A stretch of DNA of 51,991 bases, taken from REBR01 sp033721915 (GTDB lineage Bacteria > Pseudomonadota > Gammaproteobacteria > Pseudomonadales > Oleiphilaceae). The position numbers were made by a program, and so were the translations under genes. The notes under the pieces are model-generated. The model made no database searches. It was not told where the DNA came from and worked only from the letters and a program-made list of their open reading frames with translations. The stretch lies in assembly GCA_033721915.1 (NCBI GenBank), contig JAWWAC010000017.1:1-51991 (forward strand), given 5' to 3'. This document shows positions 1-6,679 of the stretch, one piece after another. The first letter of the stretch is position 1; the number at the start of each line of letters is the position of its first letter.

Positions 1-156
1 AGGCGCCGCCTCGATAAAAAACAGATAGCGCACGGCAAAGAAAGCCGCGGCAGAGGCGGCCAGACAGGACAACAGCTGAATCAGTCCCGCCACGTGGTCC
101 GGATCTTCAATACTGCTGGGAACCAGACCCCTGCGAGTGCTGGGGTTACTACTCAT
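1..156 (-). CDS. N-terminal part of unrecognised small membrane protein, cut by window edge
   Basis: Reading the minus strand from an ATG at 156-154, an uninterrupted frame runs off the left edge of the window for 52 codons. The visible protein starts MSSNPSTRRGLVPSSIEDPD, then has a hydrophobic stretch (about residues 24-48, rich in Leu, Ala, Phe) that looks like a transmembrane segment. I do not recognise the family. No strong ribosome binding site is visible upstream. The gene faces away from the COG0523 gene, so the 157-682 gap is a divergent intergenic region. Confidence 0.55.
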   Translation of the reverse strand, partial: MSSNPSTRRGLVPSSIEDPDHVAGLIQLLSCLAASAAAFFAVRYLFFIEAAP

Positions 157-308
157 CTTAATACGGCACTCATGTTATTACGGGACCCACACCAGAACGG
201 GGTCGGCTTCACCAGGACTCAATGGACGAACGGCTGGCAAGGGCAGGGTCCTGTTTGCTCAAGGCATGTGTCTGAGTCTAGTAAAAGATCAGGGAATTGC
301 GCAGTCCC

Positions 309-342
309 AAAAGGCCCCAGTCATGCCAGTAGGGGCTTTTTT
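309..342 (+). terminator. Orphan intrinsic terminator-like hairpin
   Basis: AAAAGGCCCC (309-318) pairs with the stretch GGGGCTTTTT (332-341) over 10 pairs with one G-U, around a 13-base loop, and the plus strand ends in a run of six T. No gene ends just upstream on the plus strand. It may therefore end a small untranslated transcript, or act as a leader attenuator for the minus-strand gene starting at 156. Confidence 0.55.
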
Positions 343-440
343 GAGGGTGCTGCCGCCTCCGTCGCTGCGATCAGGTGTCTAAGGCCTGGCTCTGAAAAAC
401 CCAGTCCCAGTTATTAAGAATATCCGGTTAATGGGTACTA

Positions 441-540
441 CCCGAGTGCCACCCGAGTGCCTGTCCCTGTTCCAACTGTTCCAATACGAGTACAACCCGA
501 GTGCCTGTCCTTGTTCCAATACGAGTTCCTGTCCCGAACT
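441..540. repeat. Imperfect tandem array of TGCCTGTCCC units
   Basis: The unit beginning ACCCGAGTGCCTGTCC occurs at 451 and again at 495, a 44-base step, each followed by a TGTTCCAATACGAG-like tail. An exact TGCCTGTCCC sits at 458-467, with near copies at 502-511 and 526-535. A further exact copy lies at 638-647. The reverse complement, GGGACAGGCA, forms the clusters at 5434-5540 and 6134-6200, so this is one repeat family in two orientations. Confidence 0.75.
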
Positions 541-591
541 GGATGCGCGGGACCAATGCGTTTCAGGAATCGGAAAGGGTGTTTTTTTTAT

Positions 592-609
592 GTTATAACG
601 TTGCATAAC
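592..609. promoter_or_regulatory. AT-rich dyad GTTAT-N8-ATAAC upstream of COG0523 gene
   Basis: GTTAT at 592-596 and ATAAC at 605-609 are inverted repeats separated by eight bases. The half-sites are those of gammaproteobacterial Zur boxes, and many COG0523 genes are Zur-regulated. The spacing is longer than the usual three bases, however, so assignment to Zur is only a suggestion. Confidence 0.3.
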
Positions 610-682
610 GGATTGGGTCAGCGGGTTTATGCCGGAGTGCCTGTCCCTTATGATCGTTTATATTGACTGCTCAGGAGCCGCC

Positions 683-1681
683 ATGCCCCGTTCCATACCC
701 ACCCACCTGATACTGGGCTTTCTCGGTGTTGGCAAGACCACCGCCATAAAGAATCTGCTCGCTCTCAAACCGGAGCATGAGCGTTGGGCGGTGTTGGTAA
801 ACGAATTCGGGGAAGTGGGCATTGACGGGGCGTTGCTGGCTCAGTCCGGCGTGGCGGTGAAGGAGGTGCCCGGGGGTTGCATGTGTTGTGTGGCCGGCTT
901 GCCCATGCAGATCGGGTTGAACATGCTGATCAGCCGGGAGAAGCCGGACCGCCTGCTGATCGAGCCCACGGGGCTGGGCCACCCTTCCCGGATCCTGGAG
1001 ACACTCACGGGCGAGTTCTACCGGGACACGCTGACACTGCAATCCAGCCTCTGCCTGGTGGACCCACGGCGACTGAAGGAACCCCGGGTTACGGAAAACG
1101 TGCACTTCCGTGACCAGGCCGCTGCCGCCGATGTGCTGGTGGCCAACAAGTGCGACCTGTGCAGCGAGGAGGATCTGGACCGATTCCGGCAGTGGGCCGG
1201 TGCCTGGCAGCCCCCAAAGCAACGCATTGAGGAGACCCGGCAGGGTCACATTCCACTGCAGTGGCTGACGGGGGCTTACAGTGAACGGCCGGTGAGCGAT
1301 CCACAGGCCCACAGTCATCACCACACCCATGAGCCGGATCATCGCCCAGAGCCACCGTCTCTGAGCGAAAGGCCCTGGCAGCGTTTTGGCAATCAGGGTG
1401 ACCGTCATTACAGTTGTGGCTGGCGTATCGCACCGGAGACGGTCTTTGACCATGACGCCCTGATGGCCTTTTGCCACAGCGGTGACTGGCTGCGTCTCAA
1501 GGGGGTGATGCATACCGACAGGGGCTGGCTGACACTGAATCTGGCCGACGGAGCGCTGTCCAGCCAATGGCTGGAAGAAGCCGCGGAAAACCGGCTGGAA
1601 ATCATCAGCGACCGGCCATTACCCGAATCCACTCTGGATCAGTCCCTCGCCCGGTTGCTGTGTCAGCCCAGTCAGGGTTAG
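683..1681 (+). CDS. COG0523 (CobW/YjiA-type) metal-chaperone GTPase
   Basis: G3E-family P-loop GTPase of 332 residues. It has a Walker A GFLGVGKTT (residues 12-20), the hallmark metal-binding CMCC (66-69), EPTGLGHP, and an NKCD guanine-specificity motif (155-158). A histidine-rich patch (210-220, HSHHHTHEPDH) follows, then the C-terminal CobW domain. The family delivers metals, most often zinc, to client enzymes and hydrolyses GTP in the cytoplasm; the client here is not known. The ATG at 683 is chosen because AGGAG lies at 673-677; an upstream in-frame ATG at 629 falls in the repeat sequence and has no such site. The dyad at 592-609 could provide zinc-responsive control. Confidence 0.9.
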   Translation: MPRSIPTHLILGFLGVGKTTAIKNLLALKPEHERWAVLVNEFGEVGIDGALLAQSGVAVKEVPGGCMCCVAGLPMQIGLNMLISREKPDRLLIEPTGLGHPSRILETLTGEFYRDTLTLQSSLCLVDPRRLKEPRVTENVHFRDQAAAADVLVANKCDLCSEEDLDRFRQWAGAWQPPKQRIEETRQGHIPLQWLTGAYSERPVSDPQAHSHHHTHEPDHRPEPPSLSERPWQRFGNQGDRHYSCGWRIAPETVFDHDALMAFCHSGDWLRLKGVMHTDRGWLTLNLADGALSSQWLEEAAENRLEIISDRPLPESTLDQSLARLLCQPSQG

Positions 1682-1769
1682 TCCGGTTGTCCTGTGGGGG
1701 CAAAATCCTTAGTGTGAATAGCAGCAGTTCAAGCCATCGTGACTCAAGAGCAATCTGGAGAAGGCCGCA

Positions 1770-2393
1770 ATGAAACTGGACATCAAGGATATCCAAGACG
1801 GCAAGCCCATCCCCGAGCGCTTCGCCTTTGGCATTTACGACTCCGAGGAACACATGGTGCTGGGGCGAAACATCAGTCCGCAACTGCGCTGGTCCGGTGC
1901 CCCCAAAGGAACGAAAAGCTTTGCCGTGGTGGTGAAGGATCTGGACGCTCCCAGCGTGGCGGACGATGTGAATCAGGAAGGCAAAACCATTCCCGAGGAT
2001 CTGGAACGGGTGGATTTCTACCACTGGCTGCTGGTGGGAATCCCCGCCGAGGTGGATCATATCGATGAGGGCCACGACGCCACGGATGTCACCGTCGGCG
2101 GCAAGGCGCCGTTGCGGGATGCCCTGGGGCGGCGTGGTATCAACGATTACACGGACTTTCTGGCGCAGAATCCGGGCATGGCCGGCACCTACGGCGGTTA
2201 TGACGGCCCCTGCCCGCCCTGGAACGACGAGCGGGTCCATCGCTATGTGTTCACCGTGCTGGCACTGGATAAGGCGACCCTGGATCTGCCGGAAGAATTC
2301 CGTGGGCCGCACCTGGAAAAGGCCATCGAAGGCCATGTCCTGGACCAGGCCTCACTGACCGCCACTTACACTCTGAACCCGGCGTTGCGCTAG
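1770..2393 (+). CDS. YbhB/YbcL-type PEBP (Raf-kinase-inhibitor-like) protein
   Basis: A 207-residue protein of the bacterial phosphatidylethanolamine-binding-protein family. Recognisable blocks are NISPQLRWSGAP (about 34-45), a DLDAP motif, YHWLLVGIPAE, the strongly conserved GYDGPCPPWNDERVHRY segment and the typical C-terminal end LEKAIEGHVLDQASLTATYTL (split here only for description). No signal peptide is seen, so it is probably cytoplasmic. Its substrate is unknown, as for most bacterial members. The ATG follows GGAGAAGG at about eight bases. It lies 88 bases after the COG0523 gene and could be co-transcribed with it. Confidence 0.9.
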   Translation: MKLDIKDIQDGKPIPERFAFGIYDSEEHMVLGRNISPQLRWSGAPKGTKSFAVVVKDLDAPSVADDVNQEGKTIPEDLERVDFYHWLLVGIPAEVDHIDEGHDATDVTVGGKAPLRDALGRRGINDYTDFLAQNPGMAGTYGGYDGPCPPWNDERVHRYVFTVLALDKATLDLPEEFRGPHLEKAIEGHVLDQASLTATYTLNPALR

Positions 2394-2405
2394 GCTTGAC
2401 CTTTC

Positions 2406-2430
2406 TGGCACCGCCCCGGGGGCGGCGCCA
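2406..2430. terminator. GC-rich hairpin after PEBP gene
   Basis: TGGCACCGCCCC (2406-2417) is followed by GGGGCGGCGCCA (2419-2430), nearly perfect inverted repeats. There is no T run, so it is a hairpin that may slow or end transcription rather than a textbook terminator. Confidence 0.4.
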
Positions 2431-2457
2431 GCATTCCCACACTGCTGAGAAACCGCC

Positions 2458-2700
2458 ATGAGCACGCCCCAATCCCCATTGAGTCTTTTCCGGACGCTGA
2501 CCGGAGTGCCCCTGTTTCTGGCGGGTTTCTACGCGTTGTGGACCGAGGCGGCCCTGGTGGGGCTGGTGGCGTTGCTCTGTGCCCTGTATCTCTCTTTTCC
2601 ACCCGCGAAAGTCACAGGGCTGCTCCGGATTCCCTACTGGGAGGGCCTGTCCGTGCTGCTGGTGGTGCTGGTTCTGGTAGCTGTGCGGGCGTTTCAGTAG
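2458..2700 (+). CDS. Small two- or three-pass membrane protein, unrecognised
   Basis: An 80-residue, very hydrophobic protein. About residues 14-27 and 29-47 form a hydrophobic hairpin, and 62-78 (LSVLLVVLVLVAVRAF) forms a last membrane segment ending at the C-terminus. I do not recognise a family. The ATG lies 27 bases after the hairpin that follows the PEBP gene, with GAGAAA upstream as a weak ribosome site. It ends three bases before the convergent gene on the minus strand. Codon usage matches the neighbours, which supports it as real, but function is unknown. Confidence 0.6.
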   Translation: MSTPQSPLSLFRTLTGVPLFLAGFYALWTEAALVGLVALLCALYLSFPPAKVTGLLRIPYWEGLSVLLVVLVLVAVRAFQ

Positions 2701-2703
2701 GCC

Positions 2704-3381
2704 TCAGACCTGGCCCAGCCAGATGTAATGCTTCGACCCCTTGCCGGCGCGGTGAGGGCGCACCACCTGCTCTTCCACCCTCAGTCCGGCGTGATGCAGC
2801 CGGGTCTTGAACAGCCGGTCCGGGCCGGCGGACCACACCGCCAGAACCCCGCCGGGGCGCAGTGCCCGGCGCGCGGCCTTGAGTCCGGCCACGGTATAGA
2901 GCCAGTCGTTCTCACGGCGGATTATGGCCTCGGGGCCGTTATCCACATCCATCAGAATGGCATCAAAGGTGCCATGCTCGTCATCCCGCAACAGATCCGC
3001 CACATCCCCCACATAGACCCGGCTGCGGGGGTCTGAAAGGGGGTGCCCGGAAGGGCCGCCGATCAGATCCCGATTCCAGCTCACCACCTCCGGCACCAGC
3101 TCAGCCACCAGCACCTCAGTGTCGGCCGTACTGGCCTCAAGGGCTGCCGCCAGGGTAAAGCCCACCCCCAGCCCTCCTACCAGAATGCGCGGCGCCCCCT
3201 CGGGATTCATACGCTCACAGGCCAGCTCCGCCAGAGCCCGTTCCGAGCCGTGCACACGGGTATTCATCAGTTCACCCCGGCCGGGGATCTTGATGGCAAA
3301 GTGGCCATCGTGTTCGTAGAGCCTGAGCTCTTTTTGCGTGTCCGGCATACGGGCACTGCCAAGCAGGGTGGACGGTTTCAT
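2704..3381 (-). CDS. Spermidine-synthase-like SAM-fold protein
   Basis: A 225-residue Rossmann-fold protein resembling the SpeE/spermine-synthase superfamily. The nucleotide-binding loop is GGLGVGFTLAAAL (about residues 69-81), followed by an acidic strand end VLVAELVPEVV and a second acidic motif LMDVDNGPEA. The C-terminal GLKAARRALRPGGVLAVWSAG is the usual strand-4/5 region. Members without SpeE active-site residues are mostly of unknown activity, so a methyltransferase or aminopropyl-transferase role is only a family-level guess. The first ATG is preceded by GAGAG; a second Met twelve residues in has no site. It is convergent with the small membrane protein gene. Confidence 0.75.
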   Translation of the reverse strand: MKPSTLLGSARMPDTQKELRLYEHDGHFAIKIPGRGELMNTRVHGSERALAELACERMNPEGAPRILVGGLGVGFTLAAALEASTADTEVLVAELVPEVVSWNRDLIGGPSGHPLSDPRSRVYVGDVADLLRDDEHGTFDAILMDVDNGPEAIIRRENDWLYTVAGLKAARRALRPGGVLAVWSAGPDRLFKTRLHHAGLRVEEQVVRPHRAGKGSKHYIWLGQV

Positions 3382-3746
3382 GGACGCTCTCGTTGCGGTG
3401 GGGAAAATGCCGGGCCAATGCTACCCCTCGCCCGGGGCGGCGTCGAGGGACACAGCGCCAGGGACAGCCCCACCCAGCGGGCGCTGGTGCCACCTGATTC
3501 ACCTTTTTGACCTTGCGCACCGGGTTATTGCGGTTTTGCCAAGGGGTAAACAGCACAGGCACGGAGCGGCTGATACCCTGCACTGCAACGAATTCCGACT
3601 GAGTAACGTCATTACTGTCAAGGTCCAGCCACAAGCCGCGCTCAATTCTGCACAAGGTATGAAGGGATGAAGGGATAACGATGGCATCGCCATCACGGCG
3701 GCGCTGAGTGGGCATGGAGACTCAGGAAGCGGACAAGGAGCAGCCC
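3382..3746. other. Intergenic stretch without recognised gene
   Basis: This 365-base divergent gap holds no credible reading frame. I see no strong hairpin with a T run and no copy of the GGGACAGGCA repeat. It should contain the promoters of the two flanking, divergently read genes, but I could not place them with confidence. Confidence 0.5.
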
Positions 3747-4292
3747 ATGGAGCACTATCTGGATGCGAACGAGTACATCGACTGGCGTGACCCGCTGATA
3801 CTGGCTCGTGCCAGACGCCTCTCCCGGGGACTGACGGATGAGACAGTGATTGCCGCGGCCTGTTTCCGCTATGTGCGGGATGCCATACGTCACAGCAGAG
3901 ACCATGGCCTGAACCCGGAGCCCTGCCGGGCCTCGGAGGTGCTGCAGGAGGGGTGTGGGCTGAGCTTTGGAAAGAGTCATTTGCTGGCGGCATTACTGCG
4001 GGCCAATGAATTGCCGGCGGGCCTCTGCTATCAGCGACTGCTCAGACAGCGGCCAGGCCATTACCGGCTGCACGGGCTCAATGCCGTCTGGCTGAAGGGA
4101 CATGGCTGGTATCGAATGGACCCCCGTGGACGGCGCCCGGACCTGAGGTCTGAATTCTCCCCCCCGGTGGAGCGTCTCCCCTATCAACCCCGCAGGGAGG
4201 GGGAGTACGACCTGCCGGGCGTCTATGCCTACCCCCTGCCGCTGGTGACGGAAACACAGCACAGCGGCCAGTCACTGGAAGCCTCCCCATAG
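3747..4292 (+). CDS. Transglutaminase-like protein, probable loss of active-site cysteine
   Basis: A 181-residue protein of the bacterial transglutaminase-like (cysteine protease fold) family. Landmarks are the segment RASEVLQEGCGLSFGKSH, then LLAALLRANELPAGLCYQRL, LHGLNAVWL carrying the family histidine, and GWYRMDPRG carrying the aspartate. In relatives I know, the first segment reads G-I/F-C-Y/F-A-K-S-H with the catalytic cysteine; here that position is serine (GLSFGKSH). The nearby Cys in EGCG is three residues upstream, so it is not obviously equivalent. The start at 3747 is set by AAGGAG at 3735-3740; in-frame GTG/ATG codons at 3708 and 3714 have weaker sites. Substrate unknown. Confidence 0.75.
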   Translation: MEHYLDANEYIDWRDPLILARARRLSRGLTDETVIAAACFRYVRDAIRHSRDHGLNPEPCRASEVLQEGCGLSFGKSHLLAALLRANELPAGLCYQRLLRQRPGHYRLHGLNAVWLKGHGWYRMDPRGRRPDLRSEFSPPVERLPYQPRREGEYDLPGVYAYPLPLVTETQHSGQSLEASP

Positions 4293-4361
4293 ACCTGGAC
4301 GGCCCCGGGCGAGAAATGGCGACCCATACAGGCTCAGAGAGCAGTCAGGCCGATCCGGGCA

Positions 4362-5351
4362 ATGACGGTTTGGCCGCAGCCACTGCAGAGGGGGGCCGAT
4401 TGCGCTAAGCTGGCAGTAAACGCCATGGAGCCGCTTGTGCCGCAACCCAACGGAATTGAAAAAGATCCTGAGCTCTGGCAGCAACAGGGCCGTTTTATGA
4501 GTTACGGCCCATACCGCATCTTCCTGGTGGACTCCGCCCCCGGAGATGCACGTCCGGTGCTGTTGCTGATTCATGGCTTTCCCACCGCCAGCTGGGATTT
4601 CGCCCCCATCTGGGCGGCATTGACAGAGCATTTCCGCGTGGTGACGGCGGATATGCTGGGCTTTGGTTTCAGCAGCAAGCCACGCCATAACCACACCTAT
4701 TCCATTATGTCCCAGGCAGACCTGATGGAGGCCGTACTGGCCCACCTGGCAGTGGATCATTACCAGGTACTGGCCCATGACTACGGTGATACGGTGGCCC
4801 AGGAACTGCTGGCAAGGGACCGTCTGCGGCAGCAGCCACGGATACTCTCGGCCTGTCTGCTCAATGGCGGCCTTTTCCCGGAAACCCACCGGCCACGGCC
4901 TGTGCAGAGGCTGATGCTCAGCCCGCTTGGGGGGCTGGCCGGGCGATTCCTGGGCCAGAGCGCTTTCAACCGCTCCATGGGGAATGTCTTCGGCCCTGAC
5001 ACGCCCCCTTCCCGGGAAACCCTGGAGGGGTTCTGGCGCCTGGTCCGGGAAAAAGACGGCCACCGGCTGATGCACAAGCTGATCCGCTACATGGTGGACC
5101 GCCGTGTCCACCGCGAACGCTGGCTGCAGGCACTGACCGGGGCACGCTGTCCGCTGGCATTGATCAACGGCAGTGCCGACCCGGTCTCGGGCGCCCATAT
5201 GGTGGCCCGCTACCGCGAGCTGGTGGGAGAGACCTTTATCGCCGAGCTGCCCGGCATTGGTCACTACCCACAACTGGAAGCCCCGGATCAGGTGCTGTCC
5301 CAGTACCGGAGATTTCTCCGGGAGGCAAAACTGCCCGGCAGTAGTGGATAA
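4362..5351 (+). CDS. Alpha/beta hydrolase, MEST/haloalkane-dehalogenase-like
   Basis: Alpha/beta-hydrolase of up to 329 residues. The oxyanion segment LLIHGFPTASWD is followed by the nucleophile elbow AHDYGDTVAQELL (about 137-149), where the nucleophile is aspartate as in epoxide hydrolases and haloalkane dehalogenases. The block HDYGDTVAQELL closely resembles the vertebrate MEST/PEG1 protein and its bacterial relatives. The catalytic histidine is in GIGHYPQLEAP (about 300-310) and the acid probably in NGSADPVSG. Substrate cannot be read from sequence. The start is uncertain: ATG at 4362 (used here), ATG at 4425 (MEPLVPQ) and ATG at 4494 all lack strong ribosome sites. Confidence 0.85.
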   Translation: MTVWPQPLQRGADCAKLAVNAMEPLVPQPNGIEKDPELWQQQGRFMSYGPYRIFLVDSAPGDARPVLLLIHGFPTASWDFAPIWAALTEHFRVVTADMLGFGFSSKPRHNHTYSIMSQADLMEAVLAHLAVDHYQVLAHDYGDTVAQELLARDRLRQQPRILSACLLNGGLFPETHRPRPVQRLMLSPLGGLAGRFLGQSAFNRSMGNVFGPDTPPSRETLEGFWRLVREKDGHRLMHKLIRYMVDRRVHRERWLQALTGARCPLALINGSADPVSGAHMVARYRELVGETFIAELPGIGHYPQLEAPDQVLSQYRRFLREAKLPGSSG

Positions 5352-5433
5352 ACCACACCGGGAACAGACCGAATCCTCTGAAATTCCCCGGCGCGGGACG
5401 CTACGGAACAGACATGGAGCTCAGTGAGACCAT

Positions 5434-5540
5434 GGGACAGGCATTTAGCTTATCCGGGACAGGCACGGATCTTTCTTATCCGGGACAGGCACGGATCTTT
5501 CGGGACAGGCACTCAGGCCCTGAGCCTCATGGGACAGGCA
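5434..5540. repeat. Five copies of GGGACAGGCA
   Basis: Exact GGGACAGGCA lies at 5434-5443, 5456-5465, 5482-5491, 5502-5511 and 5531-5540. Copies two and three are part of a 26-base tandem unit that reads TTATCCGGGACAGGCACGGA then TCTTTC. The cluster sits just upstream of the thioesterase gene and extends an open frame artificially, which is why the gene start is placed after it. Confidence 0.9.
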
Positions 5541-5585
5541 TGGCTTGTGGCAGTGCCGTTTCGTTTTTATACCAAAGGAAGCGTC

Positions 5586-6032
5586 ATGACACGGCAGGAG
5601 ATTCAGGACTATCTGCACCGGCATATTCCGCTGTCCGAGGTCATGGGCGTCGCGGTGGTCTCCACGGGCAGCGATGAGGTGGTGCTTTCCGCACCACTGG
5701 CGCCGAATATCAATCACCGCGCCACCGTCTTTGGTGGCAGCGCCTCTGCGGTGGCCACCCTGGCGGCCTGGACCTACCTGCATCTGCGCCTGAGAGAGAG
5801 CGGTGTGCCCGGGCAGCTGGTGATTCAGCGCAACAGCATGAACTACGAACAGCCCATCCCCGGTGACTTCCAGGCCCGTGCCCGGCTGGTGCAGCCGGAG
5901 AAATGGCCGGCTTTTATCCGGATGCTGTCCCGACGGGGGCGTGCCCGTATCCGGGTGGAGGCCTTGCTGGAGTATCAGGGGGGGAAAAGCGGCCACTTTA
6001 CCGGGGAGTTTGTGGCACTGGCCCGTGAGTGA
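5586..6032 (+). CDS. YiiD C-terminal-type hotdog thioesterase
   Basis: A 148-residue single hotdog domain similar to the C-terminal domain of E. coli YiiD (thioesterase, putative). The segment NHRATVFGGSASAVATLAAW is the characteristic turn and long helix, and VIQRNSMNYEQPIPGDFQA the following strand with the usual N-Y-x-x-P-I motif. It probably hydrolyses acyl-thioesters in the cytoplasm; the acyl chain is not predictable. The ATG at 5586 follows AAAGGAAG at six bases. Upstream in-frame codons back to 5424 only read through the GGGACAGGCA repeat cluster and are rejected. Confidence 0.8.
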   Translation: MTRQEIQDYLHRHIPLSEVMGVAVVSTGSDEVVLSAPLAPNINHRATVFGGSASAVATLAAWTYLHLRLRESGVPGQLVIQRNSMNYEQPIPGDFQARARLVQPEKWPAFIRMLSRRGRARIRVEALLEYQGGKSGHFTGEFVALARE

Positions 6033-6133
6033 GGCCTGTGGGTAAAAGCCCGGGTGTTGCGCACAGAAGCCATCAGAGCCCCCTGCTCCACTCAAAGCCG
6101 TCTCAGCTGCTGGCGCGAGGATGTGGGATGCAA

Positions 6134-6200
6134 AAGACAGGCATGGCAACCAAAGGGACAGGCATGGCAACAGGGACAGGCATGGCAACAGGGACAGGCA
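6134..6200. repeat. Tandem array, 18-base unit GGGACAGGCATGGCAACA
   Basis: Exact GGGACAGGCA at 6155-6164, 6173-6182 and 6191-6200, with a decayed copy AAGACAGGCA at 6134-6143. The first intervals carry TGGCAACA between copies, giving an 18-base period. The array lies between the thioesterase gene and the DUF4870-like gene. Confidence 0.9.
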
Positions 6201-6288
6201 CTGCTGGGCTTGGGGCGGGAGTCTGGTTTCTGCGGGGGGTGAGCGCCTATACTGGCGCTGTCCTCTTGCTGACACAGGGAGTCCTGCC

Positions 6289-6630
6289 GTGAACGACGAG
6301 AAAATGCAGTCGATGAAGTCCGTCACCAATGTGGTTTACGGGCTTCAGGCCCTGTCCTTTCTGCTGTTGTTTACCGCACTGGTGGGTGTGATCATCAATT
6401 ACATCAAGCGTGACGAGGTGGTGGGGACCTGGCTGGATTCCCACTTCCGCTGGCAGATTCGTACGTTCTGGTTCGGGCTTCTGTGGTCGGTGCTGGGGAC
6501 CCTGCTGGCGGGTATCGGTGTGGGGGTGCTGATTCTGGCGGTGACGGCGGTGTGGTTTGTCTACCGCATACTGCGTGGCTGGCTGGCGCTGATGGACGGC
6601 AAGCCCATGTATGCCGGTAAAGGGGACTGA
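6289..6630 (+). CDS. DUF4870-like small membrane protein
   Basis: A 113-residue protein with three predicted membrane segments: about residues 17-36, 58-80 and a hydrophobic continuation to about 90 ending in WFVYRILRG. The layout, with a charged loop DEVVGTWLDSHFRWQIRTFWF between helices one and two and a C-terminal WFVYRILRGWLALMDGKPM, matches the DUF4870 (Tic20-like) family, whose function is unknown. The start is GTG at 6289 because AGGGAG sits at 6276-6281; ATG at 6304 has no site. It lies directly downstream of the 18-base repeat array. Confidence 0.75.
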   Translation: MNDEKMQSMKSVTNVVYGLQALSFLLLFTALVGVIINYIKRDEVVGTWLDSHFRWQIRTFWFGLLWSVLGTLLAGIGVGVLILAVTAVWFVYRILRGWLALMDGKPMYAGKGD

Positions 6631-6679
6631 TCGTTAAAAGTGACTGAACGCCAGGCGCGGACAGGCCGGTCGGAACCGG

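Larger units (their letters stand above)
157..682. other. Long non-coding gap with terminator, repeats and AT-rich dyad
   Basis: No convincing gene was found on either strand in this 526-base stretch. It holds an intrinsic terminator-like hairpin at 309-342, an imperfect tandem array containing the TGCCTGTCCC repeat at 441-540, a further copy at 638-647, and an AT-rich dyad at 592-609 just ahead of the COG0523 gene. The short open frames here are low-complexity readings of the repeats and have no ribosome binding sites. Confidence 0.6.

Noticed and set aside
52..157. tRNA or other structured RNA in the left gap
   Set aside because: No cloverleaf-like arrangement or T-loop motif was found around 157-343 beyond the single hairpin (coordinates refer to the gap next to position 157).
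94..417. Open frame in the first intergenic gap on the plus strand
   Set aside because: No ribosome site or homology, and it runs across the terminator and repeat region; it is a by-product of the GC-rich sequence.
671..1567. Long minus-strand open frame opposite the COG0523 gene
   Set aside because: Composition and frame mirror the plus-strand gene, which has all its motifs; no homology on the minus strand.
6121..6288. Upstream in-frame extension of the DUF4870-like protein
   Set aside because: It translates the 18-base repeats (RHGN repeats) and lacks a ribosome site, whereas GTG at 6289 has AGGGAG.
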